DNA of 17,795 nucleotides from Bacteroidetes bacterium UBA5697 (GTDB lineage Bacteria; Bacteroidota; Bacteroidia; B-17B0; Aurantibacillaceae), in contig DIHL01000042.1 in assembly GCA_002420145.1 (NCBI GenBank), positions 1-17,795 of the forward strand, given 5' to 3'. The notes beneath the pieces are model-generated. The model saw only the letters and a program-made list of their open reading frames with translations. It made no database searches and was not told where the DNA came from. The position numbers and the translations under genes were made by a program. Shown piece by piece: positions 1 through 7,227 of this stretch. How positions within the stretch are numbered: the stretch's first letter is position 1; the number at the start of each line of letters is the position of its first letter.

Positions 1-151
1 CTTGATACAGGGCAATTGTGTAGTACACATTTGAGCCAGCATGTGTGTGGTGACAAAAAATTAGAACAGATGAATTACTTTTTTATAGGTCTTAAGATTT
101 GAAAACAAATTAGTGTTTGAAAAAACAGAATGGGTTTTGGAGGAAATAAGT

Positions 152-195
152 AGGAGTTTTGCTCCTCCCCGTCCGCCAGTTGGCGGACTGAGGGG
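152..195. repeat. double hairpin, REP-like palindrome
   Basis: AGGAG-ttttg-CTCCT (152-166) is followed directly by CCCC-GTCCGCCA-gt-TGGCGGAC-tga-GGGG (167-195). The G+C-rich palindrome stands out in A+T-rich DNA and resembles dispersed palindromes in Bacteroidota genomes. No clear T-run follows on either strand, so it is not a simple terminator. It could be a repetitive extragenic palindrome or a transcript end. Confidence 0.55.
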
Positions 196-232
196 TCTAA
201 ACACTAACACATACTGTACAGAAGGATTTTTA

Positions 233-248
233 TTTACCGATACAAAAT
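233..248. other. candidate left attachment core (attL)
   Basis: TTACCGATACAAAATA shares the central CCGATACA with 9161-9168 at the other end of the element. It lies about 60 bp outside the left pair of AGTACAA repeats. An 8-bp match is short, so the call depends on its position relative to the repeats and the integrase. Confidence 0.4.
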
Positions 249-308
249 ATAACTAAATATTTTAAGTAACTTAGATATAATAGGTTAAAGATTTTTAGCA
301 TTGAATGA

Positions 309-326
309 AGTACAAACGAAGTACAA
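309..326 (+). repeat. two AGTACAA repeats, candidate left arm sites
   Basis: AGTACAA occurs at 309-315 and 320-326, 11 bp apart, so both copies face the same side of the helix. The heptamer is the one repeated at 8984-9042 beside the integrase operon, in the same orientation. This suggests integrase or accessory-factor binding sites at both ends of one element. Confidence 0.5.
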
Positions 327-431
327 AAGTATGATTGCTACTGATAAACAAACAGATAACAACACGAAGTAATAAAATAAAATCTATTATTCAAATATTT
401 TGAGAAATATTTAATTAATTAAAAATAATGC

Positions 432-1868
432 TTAACGATTCCAATTTTTTACCATTTCAATAAACTCTTCTTTAGACATTTTAACCAAATTAGTATTGCT
501 TTTAATTTGAAATATATGGGTATCGAAATCTAAAAACAGTTTATTTTTAGAAAAATCCCATGATTTTCTTTTATGTTTCCAATGATAGACATATTGCCCC
601 TTTAACTTTTTTTTGGCAGCTATTTCTTTATCAATCTTTTCTTTTAAATGTTGTTCTCTTAATTCTTTATTACTATTCTCAATTTCCTCATGCACTGTAT
701 GTATTTCAGTAGCTTTACTTTCGATTCTAAACTGTATATTACTAAGTTCATTTTTTGCTCTTTCAAATTCGATTTTATATTTTTCTGTTTTTTCTTTTAA
801 GTATTTTTCAAGTTCTGTTTTAACATCTTCTGTTTTTTGATTAATTAAATAATGAAGATTTGATATTCTGCCATTATATTCAATACATTTTTCAAAACAA
901 TTTCTTAAATCATCTTCAAGGTTCATTAAAAGCAAAACATCACGTCTGTTAGAATATGAATTAAATGATAATTCAGAATTAATACTTACTATCTCTGGAA
1001 ACAACTGATTAATAGAATCAATCTTTACAACTTTACATTTATTGAATGACGATGCGTTGACCAATTTAAAATCAACATATCTATATTTTTCATATCCATT
1101 AATTTTTGCAAACTCAAAACTCTGAATTAGTTTAATTTTTTTATTAATATTTTCCTTATCGGTTTTCCTTAACTGCAAATTTGCTTTATACTCCTTTATT
1201 TCTTGAATGTGTTGATTTTCATGAGTAAAATTGCCGTGTTGATTGTTAATAGACATTGTTTTAGAAAACACAAAATCAAAATTATCTAAATCCATGCTAT
1301 AATTAATAAACAAACTTTCCTTACTATCTACCATTCTAATCAATCTATCTCTTTCAGGTATTAAACTTGCTAATTCCTCTTCTAAACTATTCACATACCA
1401 ATTACTACTACTATAATCATATTGTTTATAATAGTTTTTAATTTCATCTAATTTAGAATTCACTTTACTGTAAATCTCAAAATTATCCTTGAAAGAATCT
1501 GCATTTATTAGCCAAATCATATTTTTATAAAAGGCTTCTCTTTCTTGAATTATAGGCGCTAATATGGAAGAGTTTTGAAGTTCTAAAACTAAACCATTTG
1601 GAGTTTTAACATCTGCACGATGAATTTCGTCATTTTCTTTTACAACAATTTCCTGCCAATCTTTTGGAAATTCATTTTTCCATGAACGATGCCATTCGGT
1701 TTCATGTTCTTGCCAAGGGTCGCAATTAGGATTAATTTCATGCCTCCAATGATGAATATTTATTATCCCACATACTGCAATAACTTTACTATTGCAAATT
1801 GAACACTTTGCGACACCACCCTTGTATGGGCTTATTCTTTCTCCACTTTCATCTATTGCAAGTAACAT
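432..1868 (-). CDS. CoiA-like nuclease-domain protein
   Basis: This 478-aa protein has an N-terminal half that looks like the competence-protein CoiA nuclease family, a PD-(D/E)xK-type fold. Visible are a CxxC pair (C22, C25), the cluster HHWRH (39-43), C49, E56 and H60, then HRAD (83-86) and LELQNS (95-100). D86, E96 and Q98 match the D...ExQ active-site pattern of CoiA-like enzymes. About 330-420 is rich in K and E and probably coiled coil. A C-terminal segment (about 435-478) is rich in F, D and W. CoiA in Gram-positive bacteria acts in competence, but Bacteroidota proteins with this domain on mobile elements are of unknown role. It lies 12 nt downstream of the membrane SH3 protein gene and is probably co-transcribed with it. 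The start is the ATG at 1868. A DNA-targeting role is inferred. Confidence 0.7.
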   Translation of the reverse strand: MLLAIDESGERISPYKGGVAKCSICNSKVIAVCGIINIHHWRHEINPNCDPWQEHETEWHRSWKNEFPKDWQEIVVKENDEIHRADVKTPNGLVLELQNSSILAPIIQEREAFYKNMIWLINADSFKDNFEIYSKVNSKLDEIKNYYKQYDYSSSNWYVNSLEEELASLIPERDRLIRMVDSKESLFINYSMDLDNFDFVFSKTMSINNQHGNFTHENQHIQEIKEYKANLQLRKTDKENINKKIKLIQSFEFAKINGYEKYRYVDFKLVNASSFNKCKVVKIDSINQLFPEIVSINSELSFNSYSNRRDVLLLMNLEDDLRNCFEKCIEYNGRISNLHYLINQKTEDVKTELEKYLKEKTEKYKIEFERAKNELSNIQFRIESKATEIHTVHEEIENSNKELREQHLKEKIDKEIAAKKKLKGQYVYHWKHKRKSWDFSKNKLFLDFDTHIFQIKSNTNLVKMSKEEFIEMVKNWNR

Positions 1869-1880
1869 ATTATAACCTTA

Positions 1881-3236
1881 CTACTGAAACATATCAAGAT
1901 TTTCTTTTTTTACCCACCCCCTAATTGTCTTATTAACTAAAACTGTTTTTTTATTACTGCTTTTCTTTTCAACATCTGTTTTGCCTTCAACTAAACACCA
2001 TTTATTCTTAATTTTAATAATTAAAACAGTAGAATTAACCTTAAATCTCGCTATCAATTTAGATTTTTCGGAGCTTCTCAAATATAAGGGTGTTAATTTA
2101 ACCGTAAAGTCAGATATTTCATTTGAAGGTTTAATATATTTAACAATAGTATCAATTTGTTTAGGTATATATTTTTCTTCCGAATTCATTAATGTACTAT
2201 ATATTTTCGAACTATTTTCCTTTACTATAAGAGTATAAAAGAATCCCATAATTAACAATACGGTAATCAAAGAATAAATAATGACATAAGCTATTGGAAC
2301 ACTCAGATTTAATTTTTTAAGTAAAATTTTATTCAAGAACCATTCTAACAAATCTTTTATTTCATATATCTTATAAGGCACGCCATCTTTACTCGTTATA
2401 CTTCCCTTTGAGTTTAGAGCGATTGCAGTTGCTTGAAAACTAACAATCTCATCATTTAATAGAGTATTCTCTGAAAGTAATTTTTCTGCATTTTGAAACG
2501 CTTCTTTCAAATCATTATTTTCATTATTAAAACCTTGTAGTACTTGTACAAAAGTAGATGCAGAATGAATATCAAAGCTATTTAATGCCTTATGATTTAC
2601 AAAATTATTAGAATTAAAAATATCAGAAAAAGGATTGTCAATTTTAAAAGCCCCGATTAGTGAGGTCGAAATGTTTTCAGATAATTTTATTTGATGATTG
2701 TATAGACCAATCTTTTCATTCACAATTTGACTAATTCCAAACAATGGCTTCATTTCATTTAATCCATTAAATGAAGCTGTATAAGGCTTCAATGTGTCGA
2801 TACCTTGCAAAATTGATTTTAATGGTTTTAAACCATCCATATTATAAAATAAAGACACTTTGTTCACGCTTTGTAATAAATCAGAATTAGAAACCCTTAA
2901 ATCTTTATTTACTATTTGATTAAGAGTTCCTCCCATATTAATAGAATTTGAGACTGTTAATCCATTATTTAAAAATTGACTTAAAGTATTATCTCCAATA
3001 TAAATACCATTTTTTGGTTTTAAAATATCTTCAAATGGGCTTTTAAATTTATCCGTTAGATCATTAATTGCTTTTAATTGGGATGAGATTCCTAATAAAT
3101 TTTCATTAACCGAAAAAGGGTTTGCAAATTTCTTTAGCTTTTCTTGTGTTTCAAACATTGCATTAATCTTATCATTCACAGAATTTATCCCTTTCATTGC
3201 ACCATTCAAACCACTTAACTTTTCTAACTCGTCCAT
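1881..3236 (-). CDS. membrane protein with C-terminal SH3-like domain, unknown function
   Basis: This 451-aa protein has no recognised family over most of its length. Residues 1-270 are rich in N, S and L with repeated short LKxI/LKP-type segments and look helical. A single membrane segment lies at about 312-338. Residues about 375-450 resemble a bacterial SH3 (SH3b) domain, with LYLRSS, a W in NKWCLVEG and the closing GWVKKENL. No signal peptide is seen, so the long N-terminal part is probably cytoplasmic and the SH3b part on the other side of the membrane. It is the first gene of a two-gene unit with the CoiA-like nuclease 12 nt downstream. A membrane sensor or effector paired with a nuclease is an inference from this arrangement only. 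Confidence 0.6.
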   Translation of the reverse strand: MDELEKLSGLNGAMKGINSVNDKINAMFETQEKLKKFANPFSVNENLLGISSQLKAINDLTDKFKSPFEDILKPKNGIYIGDNTLSQFLNNGLTVSNSINMGGTLNQIVNKDLRVSNSDLLQSVNKVSLFYNMDGLKPLKSILQGIDTLKPYTASFNGLNEMKPLFGISQIVNEKIGLYNHQIKLSENISTSLIGAFKIDNPFSDIFNSNNFVNHKALNSFDIHSASTFVQVLQGFNNENNDLKEAFQNAEKLLSENTLLNDEIVSFQATAIALNSKGSITSKDGVPYKIYEIKDLLEWFLNKILLKKLNLSVPIAYVIIYSLITVLLIMGFFYTLIVKENSSKIYSTLMNSEEKYIPKQIDTIVKYIKPSNEISDFTVKLTPLYLRSSEKSKLIARFKVNSTVLIIKIKNKWCLVEGKTDVEKKSSNKKTVLVNKTIRGWVKKENLDMFQ

Positions 3237-3642
3237 TGTAAAATATATTTATACCGAATTTAGCAATGTTTTAACATTACTAATGCCATAATTTGTAGCA
3301 AAAATCTGCTTTTTACATAAAGATTTTAACAGAACTCAATTCTGCTATTAAAAAACGATTGAAAAAAAGGTTACCTATTTGATTTTGTAGTATTTTTAAG
3401 GAAGATTAAAAAATGATATAGAAATAAGAATTTAATACATATTAGCGTTTAGTAAAACTTATAGCTGAAAACTGGTAATTTTCTAAGAAACACTAAGCAC
3501 ACTAAATGCTCACGTCAAGGCGTGGGCTTAGTTTGTCTTGTGTTTCGGGTATACCAGTACCTCAGCTATAAGATATTTCTGATGTCCCACGCTGATTTTT
3601 TTATATAAACTCTCATTGGGACGTGAGGATAATATTAAAAAA
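3237..3642. other. non-coding divergent intergenic region
   Basis: This lies between the minus-strand SH3-protein gene and the plus-strand lipoprotein gene, so promoters for both are expected here. On the minus strand, TTTG followed after 19 nt by TAATGTTA (within about 3270-3305) is a weak match to the Bacteroidota -33/-7 pattern, with two mismatches in the -7 box. The right half is the folded element at 3458-3627. No gene is supported. Confidence 0.55.
3458..3627. other. strongly folded leader with nested and competing stems
   Basis: Nested stems are CTTATAGCTG/CAGCTATAAG (3458-3467 with 3563-3572), ACTGGTA/TACCAGT (3471-3477 with 3552-3558), GAAACAC/GTGTTTC (3487-3493 with 3540-3546) and GCTCACG/CGTGGGC (3508-3514 with 3521-3527, one G-T pair). 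Competing stems are CTCACGTC/GACGTGAG (3509-3516 with 3620-3627), GCGTGGG/CCCACGC (3520-3526 with 3586-3592) and GTCCCA/TGGGAC (3584-3589 with 3617-3622). The structure ends 15 nt before the lipoprotein start codon. It may be a regulatory leader, a recombination site or a degenerate element; the sequence alone does not decide. Confidence 0.6.
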
Positions 3643-4128
3643 ATGAAATATAATTTATTTTTAGTCGCAGTATGTTTAATCGTACTATCCTGCAAAAAGA
3701 AAGAAACTGCAAAAGATGAAGTTACACAAACGCCCCCTGTAATGTCTGCAAGTGAAACAGCTTTAGTAGGCAAATGGACTTATGAGAAAAAAGTATATTA
3801 TAATTCCAGCGGAACTCCTATATCAACATTAACTCCAAGCCCCTCTGATTCTGATACGTTTATAAATTTAACCTCCGAATTATACGGTAACTCTGTAACT
3901 ACTCCACAATATTATAAAGAATATTACGGAGTATCAGGAACGGGAGCTGTAACAAGTTGGCGTTTAGAAGAAATAGTAGCTGGTAAACAAAAAATAAACT
4001 GTTATCCTTATCCAGCAACTGAGTATGTAAATGGAGCATATATCTATACAGTAACAGCCAATTTGTTAGTAATTGATAATTTCACTACCACAATCCCATA
4101 CGGTAGTAGAATACATTACCATAAGTAA
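3643..4128 (+). CDS. lipocalin-like outer-membrane lipoprotein
   Basis: The predicted 161-aa protein begins with a lipoprotein signal peptide, two basic or polar residues then a hydrophobic stretch ending VLSC, with the lipidated Cys at residue 17 followed by KKK. The body starts with VGKWTYEKK, a pattern seen at the first strand of Bacteroidota lipocalin-like domains, and is rich in T, S and Y with predicted beta-strands. The ATG at 3643 is chosen because the signal peptide begins exactly there; the upstream in-frame ATG at 3616 would add nine polar residues inside the folded leader. The TonB-like gene follows 47 nt downstream on the same strand. The lysines after Cys do not look like the acidic surface-export signal of the phylum, so the protein probably faces the periplasm. 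Ligand and role are unknown. Confidence 0.65.
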   Translation: MKYNLFLVAVCLIVLSCKKKETAKDEVTQTPPVMSASETALVGKWTYEKKVYYNSSGTPISTLTPSPSDSDTFINLTSELYGNSVTTPQYYKEYYGVSGTGAVTSWRLEEIVAGKQKINCYPYPATEYVNGAYIYTVTANLLVIDNFTTTIPYGSRIHYHK

Positions 4129-4175
4129 CCACTTATTCAAATTTAAAAGCAAAATTATTTTTTACTTGAAACAAA

Positions 4176-5360
4176 ATGAAAGCGAAATTTTTAATACAAA
4201 TTGCATTATTACTCATTACTCTAAATCTATATTCTCAACAAAGAGTAAATAAAAAGTTGCCAAAAATTGGAACTCAAATAATTGGTCAGTTAACAAGTGC
4301 AATGGGCTGGGTTTATAATCCAGAGGGGCAATGGGTTTCTCGACCAAACAGAATACCAGTTTATATTGAAAATAAAGATGCCATCTTAATTGATTATGAA
4401 AAAAACAGCTTAGGCATAGACAATTTTATTTCGTATGAATTAAGACCAATAAAAATAGATGATAGAAATTACTTCATTTTTTTAAGAAAATACAAAACTG
4501 GGTTTTACGAATTTTCTAAAATAGAAAAAGGTTGGCTTAATTATAAAACTGCTGATTTTTATGTGTTTGATAGCGTACAATTTTCAAAAATAAATTCTAT
4601 AAACCTTAATAAAGAAGCTATTATAAATTTATATACAATATACTGGGGAAGTATTGATATAATAAATGAGTTAAACCTTTTAAGTGACATAGAAAAAGAA
4701 ATAATTAAACAGTTAGATAAGAGTAACGAATACAATGGAACGACATTAGAATTTATATATCGACCCTATAAAGAAAAAGGACTTATTCAATTTGCAATTA
4801 ATATTTCTTACGAATGCGAAAAAACAATTTCTAAATGTTTTGAAAAATACTATTATGAAACTGAAAGCATAAACTTCAAAAAATTATTTGGTACGGATTT
4901 ACATCTAAAATACAACGATGATGATCTTGAAAAATCTAAACAAAACACTAAAATTGGTTACAAGCAAGAGTATAAAAATGACTTAGTGGATGTAATTTCA
5001 ATACCTGAAATAAAAGAAGACACACAAGAAAAAACAGATAGAATATACACGGTTGTAGAAGAGATGCCCGAATTTAATGGGGGACAAATGGAACTAACTA
5101 AATATATTCAACAAAATTTAAAAAGCTTTAAAATGCCAAAAGATGCTGGATTTGGGGGTAAATGCTTTCTTAAGTTTGTTATTGATGTTGACGGAACTGT
5201 AAAAGATATAAGTATTTTAAAGGGTGTTCCTAATTGCTCTGAATGTGATGAGGAAGCAAAAAAAATAATGTTAGCGATGCCTAAATGGAAGCCAGGGAAA
5301 CAAAGTGGCAAAGCTGTACAAGTTTTCTACAATCAACTCATAAATTTCTATTCCAAATAA
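4176..5360 (+). CDS. secreted protein with C-terminal TonB domain
   Basis: The 394-aa protein has an N-terminal signal peptide (hydrophobic stretch to about residue 18, likely cleaved near LYS-QQ). A middle region of about 270 residues matches nothing recognised. A TonB C-terminal domain lies at about 296-392, seen in EEMPEFNGG, FVIDVDGTVKDISILKG and MPKWKPGKQSGK. TonB passes proton-motive energy to outer-membrane receptors, but classical TonB keeps an N-terminal membrane anchor and a Pro-rich spacer, neither of which is evident. C354 and C357 form a CxxC pair within the domain. Many Bacteroidota proteins carry this domain as a partner-binding module, so a periplasmic accessory role is as likely as energy transduction. 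It appears to form a pair with the upstream lipoprotein gene. Confidence 0.75.
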   Translation: MKAKFLIQIALLLITLNLYSQQRVNKKLPKIGTQIIGQLTSAMGWVYNPEGQWVSRPNRIPVYIENKDAILIDYEKNSLGIDNFISYELRPIKIDDRNYFIFLRKYKTGFYEFSKIEKGWLNYKTADFYVFDSVQFSKINSINLNKEAIINLYTIYWGSIDIINELNLLSDIEKEIIKQLDKSNEYNGTTLEFIYRPYKEKGLIQFAINISYECEKTISKCFEKYYYETESINFKKLFGTDLHLKYNDDDLEKSKQNTKIGYKQEYKNDLVDVISIPEIKEDTQEKTDRIYTVVEEMPEFNGGQMELTKYIQQNLKSFKMPKDAGFGGKCFLKFVIDVDGTVKDISILKGVPNCSECDEEAKKIMLAMPKWKPGKQSGKAVQVFYNQLINFYSK

Positions 5361-5366
5361 TGGTAC

Positions 5367-5445
5367 GTTTATAACTCAACTAATAGCTTAGTTATACAAC
5401 CCACTGAAATTGGTCACTTATGTGGTCGCTTAGCTATAAAACCAC
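5367..5445. repeat. imperfect inverted-repeat region after the TonB-like gene
   Basis: A perfect hairpin AACTAA-tagc-TTAGTT and a wobble stem GGTCAC-ttat-GTGGTC sit inside imperfect outer arms (GTTTATAACT against AGCTATAAAAC). The octamer AGCTATAA also occurs in the right arm of the folded element at 3458-3572, so the lipoprotein/TonB pair is bracketed by related structures. No T-run follows the hairpins. Confidence 0.4.
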
Positions 5446-5465
5446 TGAAAACAAAGATTCCTTAG

Positions 5466-5501
5466 TGTGTTTATATGAAAAATCAGTTTCATATAAACAC
5501 A
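5466..5501. repeat. perfect 15-bp hairpin at the end of the Rep-like gene
   Basis: TGTGTTTATATGAAA (5466-5480) and TTTCATATAAACACA (5487-5501) are perfect complements with a 6-nt loop, AATCAG. The right arm contains the stop codon and last codons of the minus-strand HUH protein gene. Neither strand has a T-run after it, so it is not a canonical intrinsic terminator. It could protect the 3' end of the mRNA, or be a hairpin recognised by the HUH protein. Confidence 0.7.
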
Positions 5502-5920
5502 TCATATTCCATATTTTCGCTACAAATATATTTAGCCACATAGTAATTAGCCCCTTTTTCCTCAATATAAGGGTCAATCTGCGTATTTTTAAACGAAACA
5601 GTACTTCCTTTGCTGATTAATCTCCACGCCTTTTTAAGAGCATCTAATAGGGTCTTTATATCCTCAAAAACATCTATTTTAATTAAAGCGTGAATATGAT
5701 AACCATTTTCTTTATTAGAAAAGGGTTCTAAAACCCAATATATTGTGGGTTTAAATCCTAATTCTAATAAATAGCTATAATAGTTCTCCATATATCGTCT
5801 ACCTTGTTTAAGCGTCATTGGATTTGGTGCTGTAAGGGTTGCGAAAAATGTCCATTTGGTTTTTGCTAAAAAATCTCCCGTTTCTTTAACAACTTGTTGA
5901 GTTGAATTTAAGTATGCCAT
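5489..5920 (-). CDS. HUH endonuclease, Rep-like (rolling-circle type)
   Basis: The 143-aa protein shows the three motifs of HUH single-strand endonucleases. Motif 1 is FFATLTAP (25-32). Motif 2 is YHIHALIKI (74-82), with metal-binding H75 and H77. Motif 3 is YYVAKY (126-131), with Y126 or Y127 as the likely catalytic tyrosine and K130 after it. Such enzymes nick one strand at a hairpin or origin and stay attached through the tyrosine. It is much shorter than most plasmid Rep proteins and lacks a helicase part, so host helicase would be needed. It lies 74 nt downstream of the excisionase-like gene. On an integrative element it could replicate the excised circle or start mobilisation. The start is the ATG at 5920. 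Family membership is fairly clear; the exact role is inferred. Confidence 0.7.
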   Translation of the reverse strand: MAYLNSTQQVVKETGDFLAKTKWTFFATLTAPNPMTLKQGRRYMENYYSYLLELGFKPTIYWVLEPFSNKENGYHIHALIKIDVFEDIKTLLDALKKAWRLISKGSTVSFKNTQIDPYIEEKGANYYVAKYICSENMEYDVFI

Positions 5921-5994
5921 AGTATATAATATAGGTACAAGTGTTTTATATTAAAACACATATAACAATTCGCAATAAAATGATAATGTTTTGA

Positions 5995-6330
5995 CTAAAT
6001 GAGTTTATTTGATCTTAGATATTTACTCACATCATCACCGATTTGATGTTTAGATTTTCTTCGTCCAGTTCTTAAATACTCTAATAAATCTCGCTCAAAA
6101 TAATAACATCTTTTACCCTTTTTTATAACTGGCAACTCTCCTTGTCTATTTAAAGCATAAATTGTTGGTACTGATAACCTGAGAAATTCTGCGGCTTCTT
6201 CAACAGTGAGTAATCTATCATTTTTAAAATTACAGTTTTCTAAAAATGATAATACATTTTTTAATCCGTCGTCAACCTTTTGGCTTAATTGCTCTACTAA
6301 TTTTGGTAGATGTTCAAATGATGTTTGCAT
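5995..6330 (-). CDS. excisionase-family HTH DNA-binding protein
   Basis: The 111-aa protein has a MerR/excisionase-type helix-turn-helix (HTH_17) at about 41-88. Visible are LTVEEAAEFLRLSVPTIYAL and, after the recognition helix, the wing GELPVIKKGKRCYYFERDL. A short helical N-terminus (1-35) and a basic tail (RTGRRKSK) flank it. Proteins of this type bend DNA at attachment sites and favour excision, or act as regulators. It sits between the Rep-like gene and the integrase module, and an array of ATGGT repeats lies just upstream of its start codon, a natural place for its own binding sites. The start is the ATG at 6330. Confidence 0.8.
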   Translation of the reverse strand: MQTSFEHLPKLVEQLSQKVDDGLKNVLSFLENCNFKNDRLLTVEEAAEFLRLSVPTIYALNRQGELPVIKKGKRCYYFERDLLEYLRTGRRKSKHQIGDDVSKYLRSNKLI

Positions 6331-6365
6331 ATTTTCTTGTTTTAAATTTCCAACAAGAGTATAAT

Positions 6366-6409
6366 ATGGTAAAAATGGTCAGAAATATGGTTTAGATGGT
6401 TTAAATGGT
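6366..6409. repeat. five ATGGT repeats upstream of the excisionase gene
   Basis: ATGGT starts at 6366, 6375, 6387, 6396 and 6405, in one orientation, at steps of 9, 12, 9 and 9 bp. The array begins 36 bp upstream of the excisionase-like start codon. Short iterated sites of this kind are typical of iterons or autoregulatory operators. No assignment can be made from sequence alone. Confidence 0.55.
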
Positions 6410-6442
6410 ATAGCTTATTTTAATGTACTTTAGAACGCTAAA

Positions 6443-7225
6443 TCATTTTGCAGTAAAATACTTATAGATGTTATTATTAACTAATTTTTCTTTACTCAAA
6501 GTTTGTTTCTCAAAGCTCGAAAACATTTTTATTGCTAATAATAAATAATCTTTCGTTAATGGCTTACACGCTATATCTTTATAAATGCCGTATAAAGCTT
6601 TTCCAAGCTTCGTCATATTACCTGATTTTATTCGATACGGTTTATAAATTTCAACTTTCTTTTCTTCAAAATAATCAACTAAATTGTCGATTACCTTGTA
6701 ATAATCTGCTTCTTTTTGAAAACAATTTTTTATTGGCTCAAGGTAATCTTCTATTGTTGACTTATTAATATCATTCCCTAAAATAACTTCATTAATAATT
6801 TCCTTATTAGGTTTTAAATTATTATTGTAAAAATCCGCAATTGTTTTTATTTGTTTATCCTTAAATAGGCTTAAAATTTCATTCAGAAATTCAATCTTTC
6901 TCTTGGTTAAAAAAAATATTTCTTCGGTGTGTATGTCTCCTAATTCAACAAACATCTTTCGGTATTTTGAGTTCTTTTTTTTTACATTAATACCGAAATT
7001 ATATAAAGCAATATCATAATATTCCAACTGACGTTCTATACTATCTATTTCATTACAATTAGGCAAAGCGTTTATATCAGCAATAACCTTTTTGGGTACT
7101 TCTTTCTTAAAATCTTCAAGACTTAAAAGCAATCGTTTTTCATTAATAATGAAAAGTTCTTTTTTAAATGCTTCACGTTCTATAAGCAATCTTTCTTCAT
7201 CAATTTTAATCTTTTGTTTATCCAT
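6443..7225 (-). CDS. hypothetical protein of the integration module
   Basis: No family is recognised in this 260-aa protein. The first 40 residues are charged and probably coiled coil (repeats of E, K, R and L). The rest looks all-helical, with conserved-looking aromatic and charged segments such as EEIFFLTKRKIEFLNEIL and KLGKALYGIYKDI. The start is taken as the ATG at 7225; an in-frame TTG two codons earlier overlaps the integrase stop codon. The gene begins two nucleotides after that stop, so it is almost certainly translated in the same operon as the integrase. Position suggests a role in excision, replication or regulation of the element. A resemblance to RteC-like regulators was considered, but no convincing motif was found. 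Confidence 0.6.
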   Translation of the reverse strand: MDKQKIKIDEERLLIEREAFKKELFIINEKRLLLSLEDFKKEVPKKVIADINALPNCNEIDSIERQLEYYDIALYNFGINVKKKNSKYRKMFVELGDIHTEEIFFLTKRKIEFLNEILSLFKDKQIKTIADFYNNNLKPNKEIINEVILGNDINKSTIEDYLEPIKNCFQKEADYYKVIDNLVDYFEEKKVEIYKPYRIKSGNMTKLGKALYGIYKDIACKPLTKDYLLLAIKMFSSFEKQTLSKEKLVNNNIYKYFTAK

Positions 7226-7227
7226 AC

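Larger units (their letters stand above)
1..431. other. non-coding left flank and left end of mobile element
   Basis: No credible gene is seen here. The stretch holds a 6-bp inverted repeat TGTGTA-g-TACACA (17-29), two adjacent hairpins (152-195), the probable left attachment core (about 233-248) and two AGTACAA repeats (309-326). The part left of about 233 is taken as host DNA outside the element, and the part to the right as the element's left terminal region up to the stop codon of the nuclease gene. Confidence 0.6.

Noticed and set aside
3528..3773. Minus-strand 81-codon reading frame over the leader and the start of the lipoprotein gene
   Set aside because: It overlaps the signal peptide region of the lipoprotein gene on the other strand and the folded leader, and has no protein-like features.
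3458..5445. Integron attC sites flanking the lipoprotein/TonB pair
   Set aside because: The structures lack the RYYYAAC/GTTRRRY end motifs of attC sites, and the window contains no integron-type integrase. The broader cassette idea is kept only as a low-confidence finding.
5466..5501. Intrinsic terminator for the TonB-like or Rep-like gene
   Set aside because: The stem is perfect but neither strand has a T-run after it, so it was recorded as a hairpin of unknown role.
6443..7225. RteC-type regulator of the element
   Set aside because: Position and size would fit, but no segment convincingly matches the RteC family by eye, so the protein is left as hypothetical.
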